The position numbers and the translations under genes are program-made. 39,291 nt of DNA, from positions 1 through 39,291 of the forward strand of contig CAKZJE010000024.1 of NCBI GenBank assembly GCA_936941155.1. Reading direction: 5' to 3'. Shown in pieces: positions 26,676 to 34,769 of this stretch (its first letter is position 1; each line of letters starts with the position of its first letter). Below the pieces are notes generated by a model. It worked only from the letters and a program-made list of their open reading frames with translations, had not been told where the DNA came from and made no database searches. The DNA is from an uncultured Methylomonas sp. (GTDB lineage Bacteria > Pseudomonadota > Gammaproteobacteria > Methylococcales > Methylomonadaceae).

Positions 26676-27785
26676 TTATTCTTCTTTTTTTGGTAAATAC
26701 CCAAGTGGATCAACCAAAATGCCATTTCTTCTAATTTCAAATTCTAATGACGGCAGATTACGCCCCACCCGTCCCATTTCTGCAATCACTTGATCTTGTT
26801 TGACTTTTTGACCATTCCTGACTAAAGAACGTCTGTTATTAGCGTAAGAACTTAAGAACTGTTGATTGTGCTGAATCACAATAAAACTGCCATGCCCGTA
26901 AATTCCAGAACTCACAGCAACAACTTTGCCGGTTGCCGCCGCTTTCACTGCTTGTCCTAGTTTTCCGCCAATCTCAATTCCTCTGCCATCGGTTTGTGCA
27001 AAGTTTTTTATGACTTTCCCACGCGCTGGCCAGTGACAGTAGAACTTTAACATGCTTTTGTTATTAATTGAAATTATTGAAGTTTTTTCTGAAAATTCTT
27101 CTTTATTTTCGGCTATTTTTGATTGTTTTTGAGTTAAATTTAAATGCCTATCTTTTTGTTTATCCTTGAAAAATTTTAGTTTTTGTCCAGCAAATACTTG
27201 GTCGGGTGAGGTGAGGTTATTCCAGGCAGCAAGTTCCTCAACAGAGACCCCAAAACGCAATGCAATCGAGAACAAAGATTCATTTTTTGCCACCACATAA
27301 CTATCAAGTGGAACATGAGGTTCTGAATCTAACTTATTATTATTATTCTCTAATATTTTCTCGGAAAGCGGCGGTTTTTTCGCTGTTTCAGTTTTGGATT
27401 TTGCTATCGGGGGCGTTTTTTGCAAGTCTTTTTTGGGTGTTTCAGCAGGTTTTTCCGGTACAGAAATCGTTTTCTTTTGTGCTATTTTCTTCTCATCAAA
27501 CAATTTCAAATTTTGTCCGGCACTAACACTGTAAGGGGGGGGAATGTCATTCCATTGCGCCAACTTGATATAGTTATATCCATAACGTGCCGCAATAACG
27601 GATAAAGACTCTTTTTCTTTAACAACGTAATATTGATTGTTTTTTTGCGGCTCAACTGCCGCCACTGCAACAGGCAAGCCATCATAGAATTTAGCAGGTG
27701 CTGCACTATCGTAAGCTTTAGCGACTAGCGGCAAAAACAGTAAAACCAGCAGAGCTGTTGGCATTTTTTGAAAAAAAATCAGCAT
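26676..27785 (-). CDS. nlpD: NlpD-like LysM/M23 protein with degenerate active site
   Basis: The product has 369 residues. A signal sequence ending near LVAKA is followed by two LysM peptidoglycan-binding domains (YYVVKEKESLSVIA..., SYVVAKNESLFSIA...) and a C-terminal LytM/M23 domain. Catalytic metal ligands are lost: GRGIEIGG lacks the usual His, SYANN replaces YAH, and SLEFEIR replaces HLHFE. It is therefore expected to activate an amidase rather than cut peptidoglycan, as E. coli NlpD does for AmiC. FtsEX, found in this window, controls the related activator EnvC in E. coli. Unlike E. coli NlpD, no lipobox cysteine is present, so the mature protein is probably soluble in the periplasm. No clear ribosome binding site precedes the ATG. 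Confidence 0.88.
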   Translation of the reverse strand: MLIFFQKMPTALLVLLFLPLVAKAYDSAAPAKFYDGLPVAVAAVEPQKNNQYYVVKEKESLSVIAARYGYNYIKLAQWNDIPPPYSVSAGQNLKLFDEKKIAQKKTISVPEKPAETPKKDLQKTPPIAKSKTETAKKPPLSEKILENNNNKLDSEPHVPLDSYVVAKNESLFSIALRFGVSVEELAAWNNLTSPDQVFAGQKLKFFKDKQKDRHLNLTQKQSKIAENKEEFSEKTSIISINNKSMLKFYCHWPARGKVIKNFAQTDGRGIEIGGKLGQAVKAAATGKVVAVSSGIYGHGSFIVIQHNQQFLSSYANNRRSLVRNGQKVKQDQVIAEMGRVGRNLPSLEFEIRRNGILVDPLGYLPKKEE

Positions 27786-27814
27786 GAAAACTATAAAATC
27801 ATTGAAAGTAAAAT

Positions 27815-28306
27815 CTATTTTTCTAATAAAACCGCTTTGGCGCGGTTGATTTTAGCGGCTAAGTAATCAGAACCGCCACGATCAGGATGTATTTTTTGCA
27901 TTAATCGACGATGTGCTTGCACAATTTCAGCCTCACTCGCGCCCTGAGCTAATCCCAAGACCTCATAAGCCTCTGCTTTATCCATTGCCGCTTTGCTAAA
28001 AGAGGTGTCGTGCTGCTGTTGCGTTTTTTGCCGCTGATTAAATAAGCTCCATAACGGCTCTATTGCTGCAAAATACCTTAAAACTATCGGCAATGCTCTT
28101 ACCAAAGTCACCAATACAACACCGCAGAGCGCGAAAAGCGCGTTTAATTTTCCTGTTAAAATCAACAACACTAAAACGCCAATCACCAGCCACGCTGCGG
28201 ATTTTTTTATCTGTTTAGCAAAGTTTTGCAGTCTATTTTTCTGCTTAGGATTTAACAAAAAAACGCCTATCAATATCAGCCCTAAAATTAAATAAATCCG
28301 AATCAA
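27815..28306 (-). CDS. Membrane-anchored J-domain protein
   Basis: The product has 163 residues with an N-terminal hydrophobic helix, further hydrophobic stretches (about 37-70), and a C-terminal J domain (from AYEVLGL) carrying the HPD motif at 140-142. The short Pam18/Tim14-like J domain ([16 protein letters not shown]) would stimulate a DnaK-type chaperone at the membrane. I place the start at TTG 28304-28306 because GGGAG at 28313-28317 sits six bases ahead. An upstream TTG at 28330 would put that site inside the gene. It is upstream of the nlpD-like gene on the same strand and divergent from mobB. Confidence 0.8.
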   Translation of the reverse strand: MIRIYLILGLILIGVFLLNPKQKNRLQNFAKQIKKSAAWLVIGVLVLLILTGKLNALFALCGVVLVTLVRALPIVLRYFAAIEPLWSLFNQRQKTQQQHDTSFSKAAMDKAEAYEVLGLAQGASEAEIVQAHRRLMQKIHPDRGGSDYLAAKINRAKAVLLEK

Positions 28307-28387
28307 GGCAATCTCCCAAATACTAACCAATTACATCGCGCTAATAATACCTTAAAATGCTGGCTTTTTAGCTGATTGCCCAAACTG

Positions 28388-28912
28388 ATGCAAAACATAC
28401 CCGTGCCTTTATTAGGATTTGCTGCCGCAAGCGGAACTGGCAAAACAACTCTTTTGACCCAGCTTATTCCGCTGTTAAAGCAATACGGTTTGCGCGTCGG
28501 ATTAATCAAACACAGCCATCATAATTTTGAAATTGATCAGCCGGGTAAAGATAGTTTTCGTTTAAGAGCCGCTGGTGCAAGCCCTGTCATGCTGGTTTCT
28601 TCCCACAGAAGCGCGATTATCACTGAATTTGCAGAACCGAAAGAACCGCGCCTTGCCGAGCAAATAAATGCTTTTGCAGCAAATGTCGATTTAATTTTGG
28701 TAGAAGGTTTTAAAGCGGAAGCCTTTCCAAAAATGGAATTGCATCGTGCTGAATTAAACAATCCTTTTTTGTACCCAAACGACCCAGACATTATTGCGGT
28801 TGCCAGTGATAGCAATCTCGACTTACCGACACGATTAGTGAAGCTCGATTTAAATAATCCGCCACTTATCGCGCAATTTATTCAAAGGGATTTTTTAAGG
28901 AGAATGATATGA
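28388..28912 (+). CDS. mobB: Molybdopterin-guanine dinucleotide biosynthesis protein MobB
   Basis: This 174-residue GTP-binding accessory protein supports attachment of GMP to molybdopterin by MobA. It has the P-loop ASGTGKTTL (near 14-22), the IKHSHHNFEID stretch, KDSFRLRAAGA, and LILVEGFK typical of MobB. The ATG at 28388 gives the usual start; a TTG at 28376 is an in-frame alternative. Its TGA overlaps the moeA ATG (ATGA). Confidence 0.94.
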   Translation: MQNIPVPLLGFAAASGTGKTTLLTQLIPLLKQYGLRVGLIKHSHHNFEIDQPGKDSFRLRAAGASPVMLVSSHRSAIITEFAEPKEPRLAEQINAFAANVDLILVEGFKAEAFPKMELHRAELNNPFLYPNDPDIIAVASDSNLDLPTRLVKLDLNNPPLIAQFIQRDFLRRMI

Positions 28913-30153
28913 GCGATGTGTGTAGCTTAACGGCTTCCGGCTTATTAACCGTAGATGCCGCATTAGCGCAAATTAAAGCAAGTTTGTCCGCCTTAAAAAA
29001 CAGCGAAAAAATCGCTTTGCAAAACGCGCTAGGACGCATTCTTTCTGCCCCTGTGATTGCCGCAATTGATTTACCGTCAGACCGCAACTCGGCAATGGAT
29101 GGCTATGCGTTTTCAAGTGCAGATATTCAATCTAATCAATCATTTACTTTAACTTTAGCCGGAACGTCTTGGGCGGGAAGACCTTTTACTGGCAAGCTAC
29201 ACGCGGGGGAATGTGTGCGTATTTTTACAGGTGCGGTTGTGCCTGATGCAGCAGACAGCATAATTATGCAGGAACAAGTGAGTGCGGCAGAAAGTGTGAT
29301 TACGTTTCCGGCAAATTGTCGCCCGTTTCAAAATGTGCGGGAAATCGGTGAGGATGTAAAACAGCACAGCTTATTGTTGGATGCGGCAAAAAAATTACAT
29401 GCAGCGGATTTAGGCTTGCTCGCAGCCGCAGGTATCAGTGAAATTGCAGTGCATTCTAAAGTGAAAATTGCTATTTTTTCTACCGGCGATGAATTAGTAC
29501 CCTTAGGTCAAAAACTAGAGCCTGGACAAATTTACGATAGTAATCGCTATATTTTAAATGGCTTATTAAACGATGCTTGTTTTGAAGTGTTTGATATGGG
29601 CGTGCTTGCTGATGATAAACGTTTAGTTGAGCAATCATTGGTCATCGCCGCAGAAAACATGGATGTGATTGTGACTACCGGCGGAGCTTCAGTCGGCGAT
29701 GCAGATTATATTCAGCAGATTTTAACCGAATGTGGCGAAGTGAATTTTTGGAAAATTGCGATGAAACCCGGTAAACCATTGGCATTTGGCAGAATTGGAA
29801 AATGTACCTTTTTTGGATTGCCCGGTAATCCGATCGCGGTGATGGCAACTTTTGAAAAAATAGTCAAACCCGCGTTGATGCAATTAAGCGGAGCTGCTAT
29901 GCAAAAACCATTGCGCCTGAAAGCAGTTTGTGAAAGCAACTTGAAAAAATCAGCGGGACGATTGGAATATCAACGCGGCATTTTCAAGCAAAATGAACAG
30001 AATGAGTTTGTCGTTGAATCTGCGGGACAACAAGGCTCTCATATTCTCAGCAGCATGAGCCGTGCTAATTGTTATATTGTGCTAGCGCAAGAATGTAACG
30101 GCGTGCGCATAGGGGAAGAAGTTATCGTAGAGCCGTTTGAAGTGTTTCTTTAA
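28909..30153 (+). CDS. moeA: Molybdopterin molybdenumtransferase MoeA
   Basis: This 414-residue enzyme inserts molybdate into adenylylated molybdopterin. Conserved parts are DRNSAMDGYAF, GAVVPDAADSIIMQE, FSTGDELVPLG, VTTGGASVGDADY and FFGLPGNPIAVM. The length is normal (E. coli 411). An AAGGAG site at 28897-28902 inside the end of mobB lies six bases before the ATG, so the genes are coupled. A hairpin with T-run straddles the stop codon. Confidence 0.96.
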   Translation: MSDVCSLTASGLLTVDAALAQIKASLSALKNSEKIALQNALGRILSAPVIAAIDLPSDRNSAMDGYAFSSADIQSNQSFTLTLAGTSWAGRPFTGKLHAGECVRIFTGAVVPDAADSIIMQEQVSAAESVITFPANCRPFQNVREIGEDVKQHSLLLDAAKKLHAADLGLLAAAGISEIAVHSKVKIAIFSTGDELVPLGQKLEPGQIYDSNRYILNGLLNDACFEVFDMGVLADDKRLVEQSLVIAAENMDVIVTTGGASVGDADYIQQILTECGEVNFWKIAMKPGKPLAFGRIGKCTFFGLPGNPIAVMATFEKIVKPALMQLSGAAMQKPLRLKAVCESNLKKSAGRLEYQRGIFKQNEQNEFVVESAGQQGSHILSSMSRANCYIVLAQECNGVRIGEEVIVEPFEVFL

Positions 30154-30161
30154 ACACTTTT
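30140..30161 (+). terminator. Intrinsic terminator overlapping the moeA stop
   Basis: AAGTGTTT (30140-30147) and AAACACTT (30152-30159) form an eight-base stem with a four-base loop, ending in TTTT. The left arm lies inside the last moeA codons. The stem is AT-rich, so strength is moderate. Confidence 0.6.
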
Positions 30162-30170
30162 AGGAGATAA

Positions 30171-30294
30171 ACCTCATCTAATTTAAGAAACGTAGTTTTT
30201 TGTTGAACCGTAGAGACGCAATATTTTGCGTCTCTACACATTTACATAGCATCTAACCATTTTAAAAAACTATGTTTTTCTGAATGGATGAGGT
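30171..30294. repeat. Nested MITE-like inverted repeat containing a 28-bp palindrome
   Basis: Imperfect 31-base arms (30171-30201 and 30264-30294), starting ACCTCATC and ending in its complement, enclose a perfectly paired core with GTAGAGACGCAA arms (30210-30237), the same palindrome as at 8016-8043. It contains no coding sequence. The TTTGACAAGCTCATCTCGAACGG-like stretch at about 30297-30320 resembles another dispersed bacterial repeat. Confidence 0.7.
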
Positions 30295-30370
30295 GGTTTG
30301 ACAAGCTCATCTCGAACGGACTTAGGGATTTTATTATTGACCGAATCAGTAGGCTTTTTTAGGCAATAAA

Positions 30371-30402
30371 AAAGGCTTGCAGATAAAATCATGCAAGCCT
30401 TT
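30371..30402 (-). terminator. Intrinsic terminator of tRNA-Phe
   Basis: AAAGGCTTGCA and TGCAAGCCTTT form an 11-base stem with a ten-base loop. On the minus strand a six-T run follows. It sits 19 bases past the tRNA 3' end. Confidence 0.88.
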
Positions 30403-30420
30403 GATATTCTTTGAATTTGA

Positions 30421-30496
<76 letters not shown>

Positions 30497-30622
30497 ACTG
30501 TTGCTTAGTTCCTTAAACCAACAGCAAGCATTATACTCTTTTATTATGGATTAAGCTATCTTTTTTTGCATGTTGGCAAAAACTACTTCAAAATTGTCAT
30601 TCTTTGTCTTTTCAAAAATCTT

Positions 30623-31099
30623 ATGCAAACTCACGATTTTCCTTCAATAAATAACCATTATTTGCTTGAACACGCTTGCTTAATGAATAGCAGCTTTCAA
30701 AAATTATTAGGTTATCCATTGCTTGCCGCCGGCACTGACGACATTAGTTTTGCAGAGCATCTGTTTCACGCGCCTTTTGTGTTGCTATCGCACAATACCG
30801 CGAGCGACCCGATTTTTAATTACGCCAATGCCAAAGGTTTAGAGCTGTTTGAATTAAACTGGCAAGAATTGCTTAACCTGCCCTCTCGCTTATCTGCCGA
30901 ACCTGTGAATCAAGCCGAGCGCGATAGGTTATTAGCGCAAGTCACCCGCCAAGGCTTTATTAACAATTATGAAGGCGTAAGAATTTCAAAAAATGGCAAA
31001 CGCTTTCAAATTCGCAATGCAATTGTTTGGAATTTGACTGATTCGCACGGCGTTTATCAAGGACAAGCGGCGCGTTTTTCCGAGTGGAGTTTTTTATAG
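30623..31099 (+). CDS. MEKHLA domain protein
   Basis: This 158-residue protein resembles the PAS-like MEKHLA domain. Recognisable parts are LYFAPFVLLSHNTASDPIFNYAN-like text (here from FHAPFVLLSHN), AKGLELFELNWQELLNLPSRLSAEP, and the terminal GQAARFSEWSFL. In this family the domain occurs alone in bacteria and as a C-terminal part of plant homeodomain factors; a ligand is not known. I prefer the ATG at 30623; an upstream TTG at 30566 would add an atypical extension. It is monocistronic. Confidence 0.85.
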   Translation: MQTHDFPSINNHYLLEHACLMNSSFQKLLGYPLLAAGTDDISFAEHLFHAPFVLLSHNTASDPIFNYANAKGLELFELNWQELLNLPSRLSAEPVNQAERDRLLAQVTRQGFINNYEGVRISKNGKRFQIRNAIVWNLTDSHGVYQGQAARFSEWSFL

Positions 31100-31164
31100 T
31101 TTTGTAAACTATGCTGATACCATTAACCCACCAATTATCAGGAATAGCTTGTGAGGACTCAATT

Positions 31165-31782
31165 ATGACTAAAATCGTTTTTTTCAATACATCTGCTGCA
31201 TTATTACTCTTGATTAGCTTGCCAAGTTTTGCAGAAAAAACACCAGCACCGATCGCCGTCAATCCTGTGCAAGAAACCATTTATAAAAACAAAGCCTATC
31301 ACTTTTGGTTTGCGATTCCTGTCGGCTGGGAAAAACAAAGCGGAAATCCAAGCTCTGATAACAGTTTGTTTATGCAAATTCCTATCAGCAACTCATGCAG
31401 TTTTCAATTTAACATTACTCCAATGTCTGCAACATTTTCCGCAGAATTTGCCGCCACTACTTTTTTGGCAAATGCTTACCATGATTTGCGATTAAACAAA
31501 TTATCCGCAGTCAAACGGCGCGATACTTGGATTAAAGAGAAAGTGAAAGAAAAAGGCAAAGACAAAGAAAGAATTGCAATTTTGACGCGCGGTTGGGAAA
31601 TCACCGAAAAAAAACAGTCGCAAAAACAACAACGCATCATTTATCAAGTTTATGACCGCGAAAACCGCTATTTCAATTTTGTGGCAACCGCCGCCAGTGA
31701 AAAGTTTAATTTTTGCGCCGCTGAATTACACAAAATCATTGATTCTATTTCGTTTATTCCCCAACAAACAACGCGCCTGTAG
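31165..31782 (+). CDS. Exported hypothetical protein
   Basis: The product has 205 residues, with a signal peptide ending near SLPSFA and a periplasmic domain. The start is the ATG at 31165, set by an AGGA at 31154-31157. The mature part contains YHFWFAIPVGWEKQ, a Lys/Glu-rich segment (KEKVKEKGKDKER), and a terminal pattern in which a buried Cys-containing helix leads to IDSISFIP. This layout recalls PsbP/DUF1795-like domains, but I do not recognise the family. It lies 65 bases after the MEKHLA gene. Confidence 0.65.
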   Translation: MTKIVFFNTSAALLLLISLPSFAEKTPAPIAVNPVQETIYKNKAYHFWFAIPVGWEKQSGNPSSDNSLFMQIPISNSCSFQFNITPMSATFSAEFAATTFLANAYHDLRLNKLSAVKRRDTWIKEKVKEKGKDKERIAILTRGWEITEKKQSQKQQRIIYQVYDRENRYFNFVATAASEKFNFCAAELHKIIDSISFIPQQTTRL

Positions 31783-31881
31783 AAATCACAACTTCGCTAA
31801 AAATAATGCAGGAGCGAATTCATTCACCTTGGGCAATTTAAAATCGTTCCTACAAGAATATAAATTCAGCAAAAAAAATTC

Positions 31882-31899
31882 AAGACGACCAGTCGTCTT
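31882..31899. repeat. AAGACGAC palindrome family, copy 4
   Basis: AAGACGACCAGTCGTCTT is symmetric except at the central pair. The flanks AAATTC and AGAAATTT match copies 1-3. Confidence 0.85.
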
Positions 31900-31964
31900 A
31901 GAAATTTCAGCCGTAGTCTGTTTTCTTACGATGACACTAAGAGTCTTTAAAATAGCAACTGAAA

Positions 31965-31994
31965 CTGGAGTGCAAAACATGTTTTGCACTCCAG
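31965..31994. repeat. Perfect 30-bp palindrome
   Basis: Both halves read CTGGAGTGCAAAACA in reverse-complement order, with no central spacer. It lies between convergent genes and may form a cruciform or terminator hairpin; there is no T-run. Confidence 0.85.
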
Positions 31995-32062
31995 CAATAT
32001 GCTGAATTTTTATAAATACGGACAAACAAGTTTTGTAAAAAATAATTTAATACATCCGTTTT

Positions 32063-32395
32063 TTATAAACAAGTTGGCGGTTTCGGTAAGCCGGCAATTT
32101 TACAAGTGTATTTAAGAGGCCCGTCTGGAAACAATTGATGTAAATAACGGCTATTGCCTTTCTCTACACCGAATTGATGCGCAATCGCTTTGGTAAAAAC
32201 CCGCGCATTCGGCAAATGTTTAAACGATTGGTAATACTCACGCATAAACAAAATAATCTCCCAATGCGCGGGCGTTAATTCCAAACGATGTAAAGCTGCA
32301 ATCGCGATAGCAACGTCTTCATTCCAATCATGCAATGAACGTAAAAAACCTTCGTCATTCACCGCGATGTCCACATCATTTACCATTAAAACCAT
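32063..32395 (-). CDS. dsrC: DsrC/TusE-family sulfur carrier with two C-terminal cysteines
   Basis: This 110-residue protein of the TusE/DsrC/DsvC family accepts sulfur as persulfide or trisulfide. The C-terminal arm reads CKIAGLPKPPTCL, with a penultimate cysteine and a second cysteine 11 residues earlier. Family knowledge: true DsrC of dissimilatory sulfur metabolism has both, whereas TusE of tRNA 2-thiouridine synthesis keeps only the penultimate one. Pairing with a TusB-like gene argues for the tRNA relay; the two cysteines argue for DsrC-like chemistry. The ATG at 32393-32395 has AAAGG eight bases ahead; an ATG three codons later overlaps the tusB stop (TAATG) and is an alternative. Confidence 0.88.
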   Translation of the reverse strand: MVLMVNDVDIAVNDEGFLRSLHDWNEDVAIAIAALHRLELTPAHWEIILFMREYYQSFKHLPNARVFTKAIAHQFGVEKGNSRYLHQLFPDGPLKYTCKIAGLPKPPTCL

Positions 32396-32676
32396 GATTG
32401 AACCTTTGGGTGTTGCACGGTTAAATCAACCCAGTCCGCATATTCAATCACCGTCAGATTTGGCATCAGTTCATCAGGGTGAATACCGCGTGTTTCTATA
32501 TCTTGCTTTAATACAAACACGCGGCAATCTGCCAGTAACTCGCTAATAACTGTTTGATATTTGCTATTTTTAAGTAAACACAGCACGGCATTTTCTAAAA
32601 ATAAAATGGCATCATTTTTGCCAATCCGTTGCAAAATGGCTGTTTCTAAAGGCGCAGAAAAAATTAAATGTAACAT
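32386..32676 (-). CDS. tusB: TusB/DsrH-family sulfur relay protein
   Basis: This 96-residue protein resembles TusB/DsrH: an N-terminal MLHLIFSAP strand, NDAILFLENAV, VFVLKQDIETRG, and the C-terminal EYADWVDLTVQHPKVQSW, close to E. coli TusB in layout. The cysteine near position 20 that marks DsrH of sulfur oxidisers is not present; the only N-terminal cysteine is Cys33. TusC/DsrF and TusD/DsrE partners are not adjacent. Its start overlaps the sugE stop (TGATG) and its end overlaps dsrC by ten bases. Confidence 0.85.
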   Translation of the reverse strand: MLHLIFSAPLETAILQRIGKNDAILFLENAVLCLLKNSKYQTVISELLADCRVFVLKQDIETRGIHPDELMPNLTVIEYADWVDLTVQHPKVQSWF

Positions 32677-32996
32677 CAGTCTATGTGGCTCAATTTAAGC
32701 CCTACAATGCCGACCACAATAAAGCAAATCGACACCAATCTCACCCAATCGGTAGATTCTTTAAATAACACAATCCCAACAACAGCAACCCCCACCGCGC
32801 CCATCCCTGTCCACACAGCATAAGCTGTGCCGATGGGTAAAGTTCTAATCGCTAAAGTTAAGAGATAAAAGCTTCCGCAACCTGCAACCATTGTCACCAA
32901 ACTGGGCAACAATTTGGAAAAGCCTTGGTTATATTTAAGACTTAATGCAAACACAATTTCAACCGTTCCTGCGGCAAATAAAAACAACCACGCCAT
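32676..32996 (-). CDS. sugE: SMR-family transporter, SugE/Gdx type
   Basis: This 106-residue small multidrug resistance protein has four membrane helices. The conserved glutamate is Glu13 (TVEIVFALSLKY), and the helix-3 motif GTAYAVWTGMGAVG is typical of the SugE/Gdx branch, members of which export guanidinium. The ATG at 32994-32996 lies nine bases after a GGAG; a GTG two codons upstream is too close to it. The stop overlaps the tusB start. No guanidine riboswitch fits in the 73-base upstream gap. Confidence 0.9.
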   Translation of the reverse strand: MAWLFLFAAGTVEIVFALSLKYNQGFSKLLPSLVTMVAGCGSFYLLTLAIRTLPIGTAYAVWTGMGAVGVAVVGIVLFKESTDWVRLVSICFIVVGIVGLKLSHID

Positions 32997-33075
32997 TAAC
33001 ACAATCTCCGTTTAACACTTAAAAAACCAACCATTATATCGTTATTGCGTGGTGTTACGATTCAAGAAACCGTGT

Positions 33076-33468
33076 TTAATTGGCACGGGTTGCTTTCCAG
33101 CTCCACGTTGTGCCTTTTTTATTAACCGCTGTTCCAGACATTAAAACACCGCTCCACAATCTGCCTGTGTAGGTTGAAAATTTATCGTTAAAATAAAAAT
33201 TCACATTCACACCATTTTGCTCCCAAGAATCATTATCTTTGGTTTTGTCATTCGGATGAGTAGTGCGCAACACGCCGTTAGGAGTAAACTCAATATCATA
33301 TTGCCATTGTTCATCCGCATAATGCCATTTAGTGCCCAGTAACTGTGCGGTTTGAGGTACTGCTGCGGCAACATTGGCTTGAGGTGCTGGTGTTTCGGTG
33401 CTGGCACAGCCGATAAATGTGAGTGAAGTCGTTGTTAATGCCAATGCCACAAATTTTATCAATTTCAT
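33076..33468 (-). CDS. Small lipoprotein, tryptophan-rich beta domain
   Basis: The product has 130 residues, with a signal peptide and lipobox (FIGC, Cys21). After an Ala/Pro/Gln linker, the mature domain reads as alternating beta strands with regularly spaced tryptophans and glycines (GTKWHYADEQWQYDIEF, WEQNGVNVNFYFN, TGRLWSGVLMSGTA, TWSWKATR). A lipocalin-like or META-like barrel is possible, but the family is not recognised. It is monocistronic and divergent from the AEC carrier gene. Confidence 0.7.
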   Translation of the reverse strand: MKLIKFVALALTTTSLTFIGCASTETPAPQANVAAAVPQTAQLLGTKWHYADEQWQYDIEFTPNGVLRTTHPNDKTKDNDSWEQNGVNVNFYFNDKFSTYTGRLWSGVLMSGTAVNKKGTTWSWKATRAN

Positions 33469-33718
33469 TTTTATTCCCCTGTTCTGTTAAGTTTGATGAT
33501 GTTTTCAACGAATGTTCTAAAGGTCTATCCTGATAAAAATTATACCTAGATATGCTTATTTTAGCTAAGTATGTCAATTAATGAGGAAAGCACGCATTTT
33601 AAGTTTAAAACTATGCAAAACATCCGCAAAATAGCGCGTACTTTCTGTTGTATTGGCTGAAAATTTTTTCGCTATCTGAATGCCTCATGCTTAAATAGAA
33701 CATTTTTAGCGTTTAAAA

Positions 33719-34639
33719 ATGACAGCAACTCTTGTACAAATGACAGTCTTGTTACTGTTAGGCTCGTTATGGCGTATTTTAAAACCTGCCGGATTAACCG
33801 CAGAGCAAACTCGGTTTGTATTAACACAGCTGGTTTATTATTTACTCTTGCCAGCCTTAGTGTTGTCTGCGTTATGGAAAGCAAAAATTGGCAGCCAAGC
33901 GTTTGAAATTGCAATAGTTTGCAGCGCGGGAATTTTAATTTCCTCCAGCATTCTTTGGTTGATATTGCGGAGTTTTCGCGTTGTGAATGTACAAACCGGC
34001 GCGTTGATTTTAGCGATTTTTCCAAATGTAACTTTTTTAGGTTTACCCGTACTGGAAAAAACTTTTGGTGAATTTGGACGTTCCATCGTCATTCAATTTG
34101 ATTTATTTGGCTTTGAACCTTGGGTTTTTACGTTAGGAGTTTCACTCGCTCAACATTATGGCGATTCCATCGAAAAAACCGACCCGCTTTGGTTATCGTT
34201 ATGCAAAACCCCGCCTATTTGGGCGGCGATGATTGCCTTGAGTTTTAATTTTAATCACATTGCCATGCCAGAAGGAGTCAACGCAATTTTATCGACGCTT
34301 TCAGCCGCCGTTGTGCCTTTGATGCTATTATCTCTGGGCATGGGATTGCAATGGCAGAGCATCCACTGGCGCAACATCCCGAAAGTGTTGCCAGTGATTG
34401 TGATTAAATTAGTGCTAATGCCATTATTTGCTTTGCTTGTGGCATGGCAATTAGGGATGCGTGGCGATTTTTTGACCGCGAGCATTTTAGAAATGGCAAT
34501 GCCGTCGATGATGTTTGGCATTGTGTTGTGTGATCGCTATCGCTTAGATAGTGGGCTTTATGCAATGACAGTCACGTTAAGTACCTTGCTGAGTTTGCTC
34601 ACTATTCCGTTGTGGTATCAATATTTGGCAAAAATTTAA
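33719..34639 (+). CDS. AEC (auxin efflux carrier) family transporter
   Basis: This 306-residue inner-membrane protein has about ten helices in two inverted halves. Family features are LTQLVYYLLLPALVLSALWK near the start, IFPNVTFLGLPVLEKTFG with the conserved N and P, and MAMPSMMFGIVLCDRYRLD in the second half. Bacterial AEC members export or import organic acids and similar substrates; this one cannot be assigned. It begins at an ATG 250 bases from the divergent lipoprotein gene. Confidence 0.9.
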   Translation: MTATLVQMTVLLLLGSLWRILKPAGLTAEQTRFVLTQLVYYLLLPALVLSALWKAKIGSQAFEIAIVCSAGILISSSILWLILRSFRVVNVQTGALILAIFPNVTFLGLPVLEKTFGEFGRSIVIQFDLFGFEPWVFTLGVSLAQHYGDSIEKTDPLWLSLCKTPPIWAAMIALSFNFNHIAMPEGVNAILSTLSAAVVPLMLLSLGMGLQWQSIHWRNIPKVLPVIVIKLVLMPLFALLVAWQLGMRGDFLTASILEMAMPSMMFGIVLCDRYRLDSGLYAMTVTLSTLLSLLTIPLWYQYLAKI

Positions 34640-34769
34640 CGCTTTGTTTTAATTAGTTATATAAATCGTTTACACAACAGCTTGAATAAGCGTTTTTTAG
34701 ATAATTTACGTTGTTAAACAAAAGTTTTATTGTCCAAAGCTTCCAGAAATCTAAAACCAGGAAGGTTTT

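Larger units (their letters stand above)
31783..32062. other. Convergent gap with three different palindromic repeats
   Basis: Between the exported protein and dsrC lie a degraded GGAGCGAATTCATTC repeat (about 31811-31828), an AAGACGAC family palindrome (31882-31899) and a 30-base perfect palindrome (31965-31994). No gene is present. Confidence 0.75.

Noticed and set aside
32997-33075. Guanidine riboswitch before the SugE-type gene
   Set aside because: The gap is only about 73 bases and shows none of the expected conserved loops.
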